Shown piece by piece: positions 32,089 through 46,134 of a stretch of DNA of 64,000 nt. The notes under the pieces are model-generated. The model searched no databases, was not told where the DNA came from, and worked only from the letters and a program-made list of their open reading frames with translations. How positions within the stretch are numbered: position 1 is the first letter of the stretch; every line of letters starts with the position of its first letter. The translations under genes were made by a program, and so were the position numbers. Where the stretch lies: positions 563,001-627,000 of the forward strand of contig NC_084809.1 in assembly GCF_963583255.1 (NCBI RefSeq). Direction: 5' to 3'. This stretch comes from Pyrus communis (taxonomy: Eukaryota > Streptophyta > Magnoliopsida > Rosales > Rosaceae).

Positions 32089-34520
32089 TGCAACATCCCG
32101 TCCCTAATTTTACGATTTTATTAATTTTAAAAAGATGAAATTGATGAAAATGCCCCTGGAGACGAGATTGTTGATTTTTGTTGACCGTCATTTTGTGATA
32201 CGTATGAGTTATTATTTTACCGTATTCTTGAAGTACTCGACGGTACGAACGCGTAGGTGCATGTGGAACCAAAATAGGACTTACGGTTAAAATTTCACGG
32301 ATTTACTAATCCGAAATATTTTTTTTTAAGAAATTATTACTTTTATTATTTTATTAATATTTGGGGATATTTTTAATATTTTATTATTTTTCTGGCAGTG
32401 GGACCCATACTCACACCGAACTCACCTTTCCTTCTCTTCCGCATGGCATTCTCACCCAACTTTCTCAAGCACTCTCTCTCTTCTCCCTCACTTCCCTCCC
32501 GAGTCTCTCTTTTGCAACACCGACGGCAACACCTGCCACCACACACCATCTTTTCTGAAGAACACCTCATTCACGAACTCTTTCTCAACAAATGATGACG
32601 GAGTCACATAACCCAAAGCCCTGGACGTGGCCACTCTCTCTTCATTTTCCTTATCGATGCACAGTGGCACCGCCACAGTTCAAGAATTTCTCCGACGAGG
32701 GTAAACTTCGAAAACTCCTTAAACTTTTTCAAATCACATTTTTTAGTACGATTAAAATATTTTTAAAAGTTTGAAGTGATGGTTGAATGCAGAACAAACT
32801 CGGGGAAATCTCTCCAGTTTTCTAGCAAAGGACCCGCGGGTTGCAGGCTATTTTCCGACCACTACTTGACCCAATATCGGCATGACTCAAATCCCTACTT
32901 TCCTAGCTACACTATGGTATTTAAATGGCGAGTTTTGGTTGAGTTTTTGGAGCTAAACAGAGCCGTGGTAGTTTCCTGGCCAAAATACCCAGCTCTCAAC
33001 GGTTGCAGCGGCAATCGAGGAAATAAAAAGGCCCAAGTCGAATCTATGAACCGGCCCAAACCTTCAGCCAGTTGACTCGATTCGGCCTATTTCCAAAAAT
33101 GCATCTGGAACCTGGAATTTTCTTGGGATATTCTTTAGAATATTCCTTCTGTTGACTTTTACGAAATTTTCTCTAAAATCTTCCTAGGCTAATTTCGATG
33201 CCTCGAGTCCATTTTGGACATCCATTTAGTGAAATTCCGAAGTTTTAACGTAATTGACCGCCGCGGCTCGGTTGACTTTTTAAGGTTGATCGTTGACTTT
33301 TTACGAAAATTGCCTGGAACCATTCCTAGTGTATTTCGCCGCCATGATTCCAAATCCGCACTCCGTTTTCCGATGTTTAATCGTTCTAGTTGAGTTTTAT
33401 TAATGGGTCCCAATATGATGCTTAGGTGCGATTCCTATCGGAGACTCTGGCCTTCATAGTCCGAACGGCTGCGGCCTTGTATATGTGAGTGGGTCTTTTC
33501 TTTTATATGGTATTTGTATTTATTGAGTTTCGATGTATCTATATTTAGTATTGAATTTTCTACGTGATGCCATAATTAAACTAACGTGTATGAGAAATGT
33601 CTTACGATTGGGAAATTATAAAATAATCCTGCGGGATGCTCATGTAAGAGGACTATAGTGGATGCTTTAATTAAATGTACGGCTATGGATAGTATTATGT
33701 TGACTAAAGTTATTGAATTATTGTGGCATGACCATATTTACGTTATCTACTCATCGTGTGCTACACTAGCATTTGTACTCGCCTGGACCAGGGCCAGGCT
33801 TCACGTCACGCTCACTTTGGATCCACTGTAGGTGCCAGTCCTGTCCTAGATTGCTATAGGCAATTAGGACTCGTATGTGATGCGCATATCGCTTATCTTC
33901 ACATGATTGTAGTACTAGAGCATAAATCATTATTGCACCCAGTCATGTTCATGTCAGAATACCTCTGCATGAACTCGTGTGTCAGCATATGTGAATGAGC
34001 ACTCGATACGATATGTTTGTTTATGCGAGATTATGTGATTACCGGAACTTAGTTGTTTATTTTCAAAATATTGTGAAGTATTGAAATCTGGAGATATTGA
34101 GGTTATGGTAAGTATTTTCATAATATACATAGTATGTTATTTTTTGAAAACTATACTTGTTTTATGGCGAGGGGTTATTATGTTTTCGAAAAGGTTTTTA
34201 CAAAGCTTTATTTTTAGGCACACTCACCCTTGTTTTTCGCCCTCCAGGTTTTAGTAGCAGAGCTTTCGTGTTGATGAGGATTCTTGGCAAATCTTGGTGT
34301 AGGAGATTCCCTTCGTTTGTATAATTTTCATTCTACTTACTTTACTTATGCTTTGACATCACTTGTGAAATGGGTTCATTCCCGCTCACAAGCACACTCT
34401 CGCATTTAGGCATTTTTAGGTTTAAATTTACTCACATTTTCCACCTCGCTACACTTTATGACTTCGGCCGACATAGCTCGATTCGGAATTCAAGTTAACA
34501 CTCTGGGTCGGGGTGTGTCA
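32089..34520. mobile_element. Older solo LTR, TSD ATTAA (unit 1)
   Basis: Same element and duplication as 9966-12397 (ATTAA at 32084-32088 and 34521-34525). It sits at the same site in every unit, so it predates the tandem amplification. Confidence 0.82.
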
Positions 34521-35585
34521 ATTAACATTCCTTAGTTAGAAACGTTTCAAGAATGAATCTATTCCAGGAAAAAATTGTAATTTTCAGAATGTTTACTTTT
34601 TTTTTTTTTATTAAAAACATTCCACTATTAATTATTAAATGGAGTTTTGATGAAGTCGTTCACGAACCGTCCCGAAATGTCAACGAAAGAAAATGGAAAA
34701 CAAATGCCGCAAGGATTTGGGGTTAGAATCAAAGTCTATGTTTGGACCTAATCCAAACTTATTTCTGTCAAGTTATGATTTTGGGCTTTTGCCCCGTGTG
34801 CCGAAGATGTTATTGGGCTTAATTCGGATTGAGTGCAAACTCAAAGACGGTGCGTTTAGTCATTCCATTCTATCACTGACAAATGAAGCCTCGAGGAGGA
34901 GTCAATCCTTTTCTCTCGCTTGGTCAAAAGCACGTACACACAGGATGTGGATCTCCACTCGACATTTTACCAAAAATTCAGCATGGACCAAGCGATATCC
35001 ATATCGCAATAGTTTTACATCCTTTTCTCTCGATTGAGAGATTGGAGGCTATCGGGAATCCCATCAACACAAGTCCAATCCTCTAGTCAACTAGGGTTTA
35101 GAGTTTTACTCCAGGTACAATACAAAGCTAGGGTTTAGTCCTTTGTCCAACATGGCTTCTTATGTTGTAATTAGCCTAGAATTAAGGAATCATGTTCTCC
35201 TTGTTATTGTAAATAGATTAGGAAACAAGAAAAACAAAAGGTGGTAAAAAGATGATGATTACGAGGCCGGCTGTTATATTGTTTTCCAAATTTGCCTCAA
35301 CAATTTTCAGAATTTAGATTTTACTAAATAGGACGTCATATAATATTTGTCATGACAACATGTCCACGTAAAAATGTGAATCTAATATATATATATATAT
35401 ATACAACTCTCGAAAAATGTGTGTTGCACGAATCTCTAGTTCACATTTATTTATAAAAATTAAAACGCTTTTGGAGCGTAATTGCATTCACAATAAGAAA
35501 ATATCATGATGTCTAAATTACAACTTTGAGAGTATACGAACCCGGCCCTTCTCTTACCAGAGAGGCTAAAACTGCTTGCATTCTT

Positions 35586-36944
35586 CTAGATAACTTCAAC
35601 TTGGCATGTCTCTGAACCCTTTTGAAACAACAAAATTTCCTTGCACAAGTCCTCTTTTGTAAGACATGCGGGATTACCTACGAAATTCCTTGTAGAAATA
35701 GTAATCTTATTCAAAACCTCACCGTAGTTTAACAAGTACTTGAGCACTTGAACCTCCTCCTGTTCTCCGTGGAATCCACGCATAGAGACAGTCTTAAGGT
35801 GTGACGAGAGACACCCCGGCACAAGCGTTGGTGGATTGACTGGCTTGTAATCGTGATTCCATGCCGTACGATGAAGGTTTAAGATCAAGTGTTTCATACT
35901 AGGACATTTCTTGAGCAACTCTATTACAAGGTCCCAGCAAAAGCAACGAAGATCTAACTCCAGTTGGTTCAGATTCTCATAATCCGGCAGATAGCGTGCT
36001 TCCAGATACTGAGGAGCTAAAAATGTTAAATATTTAACACTTGAAGTACCTGCAAGTAACTTAGATATATTGGGAACATAAGATGGATATCGATGCTTAT
36101 GTTTTGGTGCTATATATTTGACGTGAACTTTGGCCTTGACCAAAGATTTAGAATTGTCCAAAACATAATTCGACGTCAAAGAAGGCCAATCGATGTTGAC
36201 ATTGAGGTTTTCAAGTCTCGGGGCATCAACGAAAAACTTGCAGTCGAGATTATCAGTTGTTAACGTCTTCAGCTGAGGTGCGGAGATGTTAAGTTCCAAA
36301 ACATCTCCACCCACGTTTTCAACTATAGTCAAATCTTCAAGAGCAGGGCAGTTCAGAAAGATCTTTACCCTTCTCTCATTAATATAGTCCCGAAACGTAA
36401 CATGAAGGTACTTGAGGCTTGGGAAACAACCTGATGTAGATGGACTATAGGTAAGACAATTTGTGTCCAACTTCAGACTCACCAATGATCTGCACTGGAA
36501 AACGCTAGGAGGCATTTCAAATTTCTCGAAGGAATCATAATTATTATTACTAAACAAATAAAGATCAAGGTCAATGACATTGTTTTTTATGGCAGTGGAT
36601 ATCCATCTATGAATGCGAGAGAAATCTTCATCTTTGAAAGCGAAAGAGTGACAGTGAAGACATAGTCTTCTAATGTTGCATGATGAGCCGCATAATTTAA
36701 TCACGCAGTCAACAAATCTCATAAACCTCGTTTGTTGTTGAGGTCCAGAAGAAAAATCTCTGCTATCAAACTGTAGGCTAATGGGAGCACTGGTACACCA
36801 TACGTTGTTCCATCTTGTAGACAAAATCGTGGTCCGCACGGCATGTAAAGTTGGAAGGAACGAAAGTAAGTGACAAAGAATTGCATCCGGTAATTCACTG
36901 ATCCTATCTCCAGGAGGAGTTTGGCGTTTTGCTTTCGAATCCAT
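35586..36944 (-). CDS. F-box/LRR/FBD protein, intact copy 2
   Basis: 452 residues, identical in protein sequence to the copy at 13461. The F-box motif LPDAILCHLLSFLP and the C-terminal FBD are both complete and codon 89 is TGC. It has the same upstream context: a TATA box at 37003-37013, then about 440 bp to the CACTA end. Confidence 0.93.
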   Translation of the reverse strand: MDSKAKRQTPPGDRISELPDAILCHLLSFLPTLHAVRTTILSTRWNNVWCTSAPISLQFDSRDFSSGPQQQTRFMRFVDCVIKLCGSSCNIRRLCLHCHSFAFKDEDFSRIHRWISTAIKNNVIDLDLYLFSNNNYDSFEKFEMPPSVFQCRSLVSLKLDTNCLTYSPSTSGCFPSLKYLHVTFRDYINERRVKIFLNCPALEDLTIVENVGGDVLELNISAPQLKTLTTDNLDCKFFVDAPRLENLNVNIDWPSLTSNYVLDNSKSLVKAKVHVKYIAPKHKHRYPSYVPNISKLLAGTSSVKYLTFLAPQYLEARYLPDYENLNQLELDLRCFCWDLVIELLKKCPSMKHLILNLHRTAWNHDYKPVNPPTLVPGCLSSHLKTVSMRGFHGEQEEVQVLKYLLNYGEVLNKITISTRNFVGNPACLTKEDLCKEILLFQKGSETCQVEVI

Positions 36945-37002
36945 TGCTCCTTAAAGACGATCTTGTTGGTTTTGGAGTTCTGATCATACGAACATATGAA
37001 TG

Positions 37003-37013
37003 GTATATATAGG
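37003..37013 (-). promoter_or_regulatory. TATA box of F-box copy 2
   Basis: Same CTATATATACC element 60-70 bp upstream of the start codon at 36944. Confidence 0.6.
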
Positions 37014-39581
37014 CTAAAGACTAAGTTAGAGTTATCGGTTTTCTTGTAGTCCGGTTAGAGATTAAGTCCAACACATCTAAGGGCTTACTTGTGAAACAAG
37101 GGATTAAAATTAGCGAGAGAACTAACTCCTTGCGGTATTGGTATATTTAAATTTGATACCGATCCTATATAGATATATATCCGGATTACGTACTGTGTGA
37201 GAAAGTAAAGGAATTTGGAGCTAAAATTATTTATTCAAAATCAATGAAATCTTTGTAAGTTAGTCATATATCAGTGATCGATTATTGTTTTGAACCTCAA
37301 TAAAATATTTTGATTAATTAGGCACAAATTAACGAGCAATGCTATAGTGAGAAAGTGACTCTTCTACCCTTCTCTCTTTCACTTTGCTACTCTCCCCGTG
37401 CAAGAACTTCCACCCAACAAATTAAATTTACCAAAATAATTGAATTAACACCCCACACTACAAAAAAATGGGCCTTTTCGGACGGACAAAAAGCGTTGCG
37501 AAAGCGGCTAAAAGCGTCGCAATAGTCCTTTTACGACAGGCCTGCGACGGGTAGCAACGCGTCGCAACAAAGTGGCGTTGTAAATGTTTGGTCGATTATA
37601 TACAACGCTTTAAGCGCGTCGCAAATAGTATTAACTACGGACTTGCGACGTCAACTTACGCGTCGCAAATAAGTGGCCTCAGGTTTATAAAAATAAAAAA
37701 AATAAATGGATCGTCAAATGAGATGCCACAATGACATTATTTTTAACAGCTTCACCAAATTATTTCATTTGAAATTCTACTGCAGGTTCAAACTTAAATA
37801 AAATCCAAAAGCATTGATATAATTCATAATTCACAAAACAAAAAAACACTTATTTGGTTTCTTTGATATTAAAGAAAATATTTCACTTCCAGTATTTAAA
37901 CATTTATACCGTCTACAATCCTACAGGAAATATGTCACTCCTTGCTAGGAAGTTAGTTCGACAACTAACTTCCTCCCCTCGAACCTGCGAGAAATTATGT
38001 CACCCCTTGCAGCAGCTCTACTCTCAGTCCTTCGAATAGAGGCTCAAATTAAAACTGAGGTATGTCCACCTCGGCAACAGTGCAAGAATTAGAGTTATTA
38101 CAAACACAAAGTCTGCAAATAATTTGGGAAACAAAAAGAAAAGAAATGCATCTCTGCTCACCAATCGGAGGTACGAGTGTTCTTGAAATACAATCGAATG
38201 TGAAAGTTACCGAGTTGAACACCAATAAACTAGGCAAGCGCTCCAAAAGGCCCATCACCACGAACAAAGAATCTGCAGTCAGAAGCACAGGATGGGCATT
38301 AAAACCATGAAAGAACACTTTCGTATAAGACAAGCTATGAACAAAAAAGAGTTCCCCTTTGCAGTAACAAGTGTGCACTCCCATCTGTGCAAACCATGCG
38401 AGAACATTTTCATATACATAGGCAACCAATTTGTGTAAACCATGATACAATCAAGACCAATCTTAGACCTTCACGAGCAATCCCCCTTCTTCCGTGTACT
38501 TTTTATTTTGGTAAAATGCTGATTGTAAAAGAAAAAACATGACAAGATCCTATATGTTGGGATGCAAAGAAGAAAATATACGTATTCGATGCAGTGACAT
38601 TCTTACAGGTAGATAATCTGGTTCCCTCTTCGTCAACTTACAAGCATCTGTATCATGTGTTGCGTACATCATCCGAATAATCCCTGAACATATATAAAAA
38701 ACGCAAATGAAAAAACAACAATCTTATTTCATTGTAGCAATACAAATCAAGATAAGTAAGGGAAGGGGTAGCTATCTAAAACAAAGAACAATCTTATTTC
38801 ATTCTAGCAATACAAATCAAGATTACTTCACTGTAGTACTATTGATCGACAACAGAACAAAAAACAAGAATGAAGTGGAACCCTGATTCGAATGACAAAA
38901 GCAAGACCCTAACTAGAATAATAACTATCTAAAAACAAAGAAGCAAAGCAGCTTAAGATAGCAAAAAATACTCACCGAGATGATCTTCAATTCTTTTCAA
39001 TTTACTACACCAGTAATGACTCTGTTGCCCAAAAAATCAGTGAACGAATATAGTACTAGTTCACCCATGAGGATAGCAGTTTATACAATCCAAAACCTAG
39101 ACCTTGGAAGCACCATTCCGCCCTCCACGACAGCACAAATACAACTTATAGAACTCGCTATTTTTTCTTTTGCCTTGTAAAGTTGGGCTATTTCAAGAAA
39201 CCCCAGCAGCAAGTTACTTACTTGTACTCCACATACGACATTTTCGAGAGCCTGAGCAAGTTAAAGCCATAGGAAAAGGGTTGTATAAATATACACATAT
39301 CTACCCAGCATAATTAAGATTAAGGAACATACCATCTCGGGCATAACCTCAACCACAACGCGTTCTACAACTCGAGCTCACCGATACTTTGGCCAGAATC
39401 CGCGATCGCTAACTCACTTTTCATTGCCACTACTTAGACGTATTACATATAAACCCCATGAATTAATACAACTACAATGTCCGAACTTTCAGGACTCGTA
39501 AAATCAGTCATATAAACAACATTATGTGAGGTTTACTTTAACAGACAATGCAAGTAAACAGAGCCAGCGGAGAAAACTAAC

Positions 39582-39636
39582 CTTTGAATTTATTAACCAA
39601 CCATTTCGCTCCTCCTTCGACACTGGCTTGCAATGA
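39582..39636 (-). pseudogene. DUF538-like exon fragment (unit 2)
   Basis: Identical to 17457-17511, with the same acceptor and donor. Confidence 0.5.
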
Positions 39637-41162
39637 CTAATCATCACACAAACAATGTTAGCGAAAGGAATGTCATAAAACCAAAAACCCCAAATTCTCC
39701 AAAGAATTAATCTTGACAATTAACATATAGTATCAATCACTATTCAGATTTAACAAAACAACAATTAAATGAAAAATTAATCTAAATACGATTACGAAAG
39801 TGGGTTCCACACAAAAAATTCAGATTGTGTAAAGAAATCAACTTTGTGAACCAAAATCCTGAATCAGATTAAAATACTCAATTGAATACCATAATTAAAT
39901 TAAATTGAGATCCACAGATTCCTTTCCTTCTTCGAATCATTCGCTGTTCTGGTCTTTTTTTTCTTGTTAGGTGTTGTGGTGATAGAACATGAATAAAATC
40001 TCAATCGCATGTGGTTTTTTTCGTACGGATTTTGATTTTAAAGTTAAATTGATCAAATGGGTGTTGCTTAATTTTCGATTTTAGTAGAACCCATGTCTCG
40101 AAATCGATAAATTCATGCATAAATGCAGGGATTTGGGTAAGGGTAATGCTTTGGTGCTTGTTTGTCTTGAAGTTTCCGGAATTAGATAGAGGTATCGAAA
40201 TGTGCGAATAGATCAAGTTATTTGATCATTCATTAGGGTTTGAGCTGCTTTTCGTGTGGAAAAAAGTATGCATTGTTGGGAATTATTTGCATGAGATCGC
40301 CAGAGCACGACAAACGAAGAATGTTCTTGATCGGAAATTCTCTCCTACAGACCCTAATGGTGCGCATAAGAGACTAGATCGTCCTTGACGTAGGTTGCAA
40401 AGTAGTACACGTAGCTAAAACAGTTGGGAGAGTTCATCTAAACACAATACTACAAAAGTAATGTCTTACAAGAGGTAGTTTGACCAAGTGTTCATCCTCT
40501 GTAATTATCTACACGAGTAGAAAACTACTATTTCTAAAACAAGAAGGGGCTAACAAGTGCATTATAAATAAAGAAACAAGTGCAAAAACATTAAATGTTG
40601 TATGCTCAACATTTTATCTCCCTCGTTCTTTCTTGGCGGGAAAAACTCAATTTTGGTATTATAACCTAAAATTACATTGCAAGTTTATTTTAAACTTACT
40701 TACATAGAAGACCCAAACTCAAGTCTCATAAGAACCCCAATTTTGCTTCCAAATACCTAACAATGCATACTTTTTTCACACCAATAGCAACTTAAAGGCT
40801 AATGAATGATCAAATAATTTGCTTTATGGATGCGTTTTGATTCCTCTATCTAATTCCGGAAACTTAGAGACAATTGTCCATCAAAGAAACTACCCTTATT
40901 CAAATGGGCAAAAACATTAAATGTTGTATGATCAACATTTTAGCTTCTAGTTCTTTCTAACTTTACCAAAAATTGAAAGCGGTGAAATACGTTTCATCGA
41001 AAGATAGGGCGTGCTATGAAAAACCAGACGCCAAATTAAAAATTTTGGGGAGGGTGTCGTATCAAATGTCATCTTTTGCGACATTACCTAAAGTAGAGTC
41101 GCAAAAGTTTTTTTCCAAAAAACCTTACGATCTATATTACTAAGAATTTGCGATGGTTGTGT

Positions 41163-41448
41163 TGTGACATCCCACATCGCCCAGGGGAGTGATCCTTATA
41201 TGTATATTCCCATCTCCACCTAGCACGAGGCCTTTCGGGAGCTCACTGGTTTCGGGTTTCGTAGGAACTCCGAAGTTAAGCGAGTAGAGCACGAGAGCAT
41301 TCCTAGGATGGGTGACCCATCGGAAAGTTATCGTGTGAGTTCCCAAAAACAAAAACGTGAGGGCATGGTCGGGGCACAAAGCGAACAATATCGTGCTACG
41401 GTGGAGTCGAGCCCGGGATGTGGTGGGGGCCCGGACCGGGATGTGACG
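41163..41448 (+). mobile_element. Cassandra solo LTR inside CACTA (unit 2)
   Basis: Same 286-bp LTR with 5S-like segment and TGTGT on both sides. Confidence 0.87.
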
Positions 41449-41897
41449 TGTGTGCTCTGTCGCAAATAGAGGGTCGCAAAAGAGTCTTTTTCTTGTAGTG
41501 CCAAGACCCGATCTCTCCCTCTCAACCATTGTCTGAGCCAAATCTCATTTGGTATTAATATTATATTGAATTTTGTTGTAGGTCTATTTAACTGAAAAAT
41601 TATAGGGTGGGAGAGAGAGCGGTGCGGTGTAAGGATCAAATACCAATTCCCCCCACCCCTCCCCCCACCAAAAAAAAGAGAGGATGTATTATGTAGAGTG
41701 ATTGGATATGATTTGGTTTGGTAGGTCGGTTTCATTTGTAATTTTCTTTTTCTTTTTTTCAATTTAAATATTGTTCCTCTTGGAATGCGGAAGAATGTGA
41801 AAGTTATTTTTTGGGGGATTTTAGTTGGATGAAGACAGAGTTCAGGGTTTGGGATGTTGGGCGGAAGAGAGATTGGATTTTGGCTTGTTTTAGTTTA

Positions 41898-42148
41898 GGG
41901 TAATGCTAGGTAAACTTAATTTGTACATAAAATTTTGCAAACTCAATGGCATGGAAGACAATGGTTGATTATTACATAAGCACTGATAAACGTGGTATCT
42001 CCTATTGATGACACATCATTTAGTTTACAAACTAAATAAATGACATGGAAGGTGATGATTGAGTTGTTACTGAAACATTGATAAACGTGCTCGTTCCTAT
42101 TGATGACACATCATTTAGTTTACAAATTTAGTCTCCCTAGCATCGCCC
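41898..42148. mobile_element. GGGTAATGCTAGG MITE (unit 2)
   Basis: Same element as 19773-20023, again without the nested Mutator-type MITE. Confidence 0.7.
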
Positions 42149-42607
42149 TTTAGTTGAAGCCCACTACTAATCTAGTAATTATGTAAACCATTTACCCGCG
42201 AATGTGGAAATTGATTTGTGCAATATAAGCATAGATCTGGGTATAGACACGAGTTTATGCAATAATACTAGGCAGAAAAATAATATTTCAACTAGGAACA
42301 TTATAGAAGATGCTTAGCTTCGCACAATATAGAGATTAGCCCATTTTCGGGAAGAACATGGAATGGTAAAGGATCCAGCATGCGGAACAGTGAATTTCAA
42401 ACGGAAATCGAGAGATGGGTTCAAAGTGTTATCTAATTGCTCACAAATAATGAATGCATTGACGATTTGCATTAATATGAATAACATAATAGACGAATTT
42501 CCAAGTTCGAAATACCCATTTCATGTTAACTTTTAAGAATCAAAACGACTTCTTTTCTTGCATTGTAAGGCGACCGCGACGGAGATGGATATGGAGATGC
42601 CTAATCA

Positions 42608-43710
42608 TCAATCCCGGCTCTTGGTCTTGGCGATATAATTTGCTTCAACCACAGTGGCAAACTCCGGAGTTCCATTGTTTGCATTCAACGATAAGTCGAA
42701 TTTATCTGTATAAATGCCGGTGACCTCCTATAATTAGAAATATAAATCAAAATTAATTAAGGAGGTATATAGAAACATAATAAGGTGAGTAAATATTCAT
42801 TCACTGAAACAAATAACAAGCTAAATGGGCATTAAAGCAAACAAATCAATCAAGGTGGGGAGGAATAAGTATATCTCACTATCTCGTCCCCAGAAAGGGC
42901 AGAATCAATCAGATCATTCGATACTATCACTTCCACGCATCTCGGAAGTCGACATGCAGGCACACTTCCGGAGCTCTCTTGGAGTGTGAGTATCTGATAA
43001 TTCCTGGACGACGATGTTGCCTAATGCAAGAAACAAACGGAATTGAATAATTTAAACACTTTCAACCTCTTTCTGCCAAATGATTTCAGAAGCATTTTTT
43101 GTTGTTAGAAAGTTTTTTTTTTTTAGCTAAAAACAAGGCAAGGTTTTGTATTTTTACTCGTTCTAAAACACTACCAAACAAGGCCTAATTAATTACCTGT
43201 TGCAACTTAGGAAATATGTTAGAGCATCGGGTCACAAGCCCTCGAATGCAAATCAAGGCATCCAAATGGGTTTCGCTGCGTTCAACAACATCATGTTAGA
43301 GATTCGGGAACAAAATTGAAATCAATATCATCAAAAAAGACGGACAATAGCCACTAAAGTAAAATTGGTTGCCCAAAGGCAAGGTGAAAAAATGAGAGTG
43401 GTTGTTCCATAAATACCTAATGTTGCGAATGGAAACGCACTTGCGGAGGTTGGTTATGCGAACGTAGATGCTTGGATGGACATTTTTGTAGTTTGGGTGT
43501 AAATTAAGCACAACATTTTTGGCAGCATCTTCAAAGGTTTCCAGAATAAGTCGGGGGGATTTGATCATCCAACGGGCAATTTGGATTTGAACGGGGAGAA
43601 GCTGCTCGTAATTGATCACCAGACTACACTTGTTGGCTGCAACAAAACAAATGGAGCATAAATCTTTTATCTTTGTGATCCAGATTTTTAAGAGGGACAA
43701 TATACATATA

Positions 43711-43745
<35 letters not shown>

Positions 43746-44141
43746 ATGTTTACCTGACACCATCTGATTGATGAGGCGCACGTACTCAACTTCAGTTTCA
43801 TCATGCTGCTGCTGAACATTTTTACTGTGATGATTGACAAAGGTGAGTAGAAATTTTTTGAATTTCTCAGCTATAAATCTTCGCACTTCATCTTTAGCAA
43901 CCCACTCTTTGATCGTCCCCTCAGGAAATAACATCTTCTCAAACTTGAGATCTTGGCCGAACTCGAAGCAGTAGTACTGGTCGCAGTGGTATTCGTCTCC
44001 AAAGTAGTCGTCCTCTTCCTCGATGCCGCTAAAGTATCCGTCGTCGTCGTCAACATTGTCGTCGTCGCTAATGTATTCGTCCTCATCGAAATCCATGATT
44101 AGCTGGTCATGCCCATTCATTCCTACTGCCATGCGTTGCAT
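42608..44141 (-). CDS. Truncated MCM2-like gene (unit 2)
   Basis: Exons at 43754-44141, 43417-43636, 43197-43275, 42880-43020 and 42608-42727, matching the unit 1 copy. The zinc-finger exon is missing here too, so it was lost before the tandem duplication. The TATA/telo-box region lies at about 44226-44250. All splice sites and the reading frame are preserved, which may reflect recency rather than selection. Confidence 0.82.
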
Positions 44142-44465
44142 GCATAATCATTAGCTTTCAGTATTCTTAGAGAAAGCTGAATAATCACGACTTAGCGAAA
44201 ACTTGAAAAGCAAACAAACAATATGTTTAACCCTAAACCCTATATATACTCTCCCTCGGAACTAGTGGAAGCCCATATGCTCAAACCGTTCAATATCCCT
44301 TAAGATCCTCCAGCGGTTAAAATTCAAGAAATCTAAAATATTTGTTAGTATATCTAAAAATCTCGGAAGAGGTAGTGTTGAAGATTTCACAATCAATTCA
44401 TATCAAAACATCGGGTACGTACTACAATCAGAATTACAAAATAATAACAATAACAATTAAAAACA

Positions 44466-44508
<43 letters not shown>

Positions 44509-45955
44509 TAATTATTTAAGTGTTACGCACTGTTAGCATGTGAAGATGGTGTGGTGCGGTGCTGCAGCTGATCGATCGGTTTTGATCAACCCTTTGCTCC
44601 TTCTGAAAACTGTGACTGAGAAGCTAGCGGAATCCAGATGATGTGATCAATTTCTTTAGCCTTAAGTTAGGGTTTTCAAGTCCAAGGAGGGAGAGATTAA
44701 TTAAAGTCCTTTAAGAGTCAGGAGTTTTGATTGATGTTGGGACCCCTCCAATAAGCTTTATACGCCCGAGGTCCTCATTCCATTTAGTTTACTCTCCTAA
44801 TCCAACTCAACCTTTTTTTTTAATTTTTTTTTTCTTTTTCCGTCTCTTTTTCGAGGATGGGGACATATTTGCAGTGGCACTAGAGCCAAGAAAACTCTCA
44901 CCTCACCGAAGTTCGATTCCCCCCATCCTCAAATCTAACTAATGACCTTTTTTTTTTCTTTTTTTTTTTTTTTTTTTTTTAAATCCCTTTCTATCACCAA
45001 TTCGAGACGAACAGTCGAAGTAGAAGGATCATCAATGCGGAAACAATCTGAATTAAATTGCTCTCAAAATCAATATTTAGTAAACCTTTTTGATAACCAA
45101 TTCGAGACCAAAGCCAGGCAAAAGGGCCACGTTTTGTACCCAGCTCGAAGGATCAGAGCTTCAGCAGAGAGAGGAGCTGAGTATGGAGAAGTCACTAACC
45201 GCCTTTGTACCCAGCTCGAAGGAGAGACGGTTATCCACGTGGAACCGGCTGCAACGGATTTGATATTTTGCAATTGGTGTACCGTTTTGGTTTCCTAAAT
45301 GTAAGTGACCTATCTTAAATTGTTTTAAAATTTTAAATTCGTTTATAATACATTTTTTTTATGATTTGTTAAAATTGTTTCTCTTAAAACTCTGCAAAAC
45401 CAATATAGACGTACATGCATGTTTTTCACGTTATTTTCATATGTACTGAGTTTTGTCGATTCTTCAAATCTTTATTCATAGTTTGGTGTGGAAGCATATT
45501 TTTCAATCTTGATATGTATTTCAGACTGCTCTAATGCAGGTGGTCAAAGTTTCAAATTCGTATGTAAGTGCAGCAAGCACACTACCTCGAAAAATTACTG
45601 ACCTAATCAACGTATGTGAGCTTATTATGTAAATTTCCACACTTCATCCATCCCTAACCACGCAAGGAGAGTTTCTTTTTACCAAAAACGTTTGCTTCTA
45701 TCTCTTTGTGGTACATGTTTGAACATATGTTTTCGTAACTAGACCTCCAAAACGGTAATTATTAGGCACATGCACGTACAAGGTCTAGATCTCGACTCGA
45801 CATAAAGAAGGAATTTAACTAACAAATATATCAATGTAGCATGATAAATAAATTACATTTGTCGATATTTACCAAAAATTTATCCGGTATAAGTATCAAG
45901 AGAGACTTGCAAGTAAATTCAACATAGGTTGGGCAATATCAAATATCCTAGTAGT

Positions 45956-46108
45956 TTCAAGGACGATGTCGTCCGAAGCGGCAAAGAAGGCGAGGATGTG
46001 CGAGACGAAGGGCCTCTCGCCGTCGAATAAGGCTTCCCATAGGCGGATGTCGTGGCAGAGGTCGACCTCTTCGGCGGTCCAGAATGAGGCTTCCGCCTTC
46101 TTGCACAT
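45956..46108 (-). pseudogene. RNR small-subunit fragment, longer copy (unit 2)
   Basis: Identical to 23827-23979. Just upstream on its strand lies the intact target of the unit-1 solo LTR. Confidence 0.85.
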
Positions 46109-46129
46109 TACCTAGATTTCGGGTATTGG

Positions 46130-46134
46130 CAAGC
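46130..46134. other. Unoccupied target site (CAAGC) of the unit-1 solo LTR
   Basis: TTGGCAAGCTCCGTC is continuous here. In unit 1 the same sequence is split by the 2.27-kb element with CAAGC duplicated. No footprint remains, so unit 2 never carried the insertion. Confidence 0.9.

Larger units (their letters stand above)
12609..34733 (+). repeat. Tandem unit 1 (22.1-kb copy)
   Basis: This is a complete period: the F-box gene at 13461 recurs at 35586, a shift of 22125. It is longer than unit 2 almost entirely because of the solo LTR at 24006-26277. Private single-base differences are visible, for example TTTTTGGACGG near 15350 where units 0, 2 and 3 read TTTTCGGACGG. Confidence 0.93.
37456..41500 (+). 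mobile_element. Non-autonomous CACTA transposon (unit 2)
   Basis: Same 4045-bp element with CCA on both sides. It has private substitutions such as GGCGTTGTAAATG near 37574 (GGCGTCGTAAATG elsewhere) and CCTTCGAATAG near 38030 (CCTTTGAATAG in units 1 and 3). Confidence 0.87.
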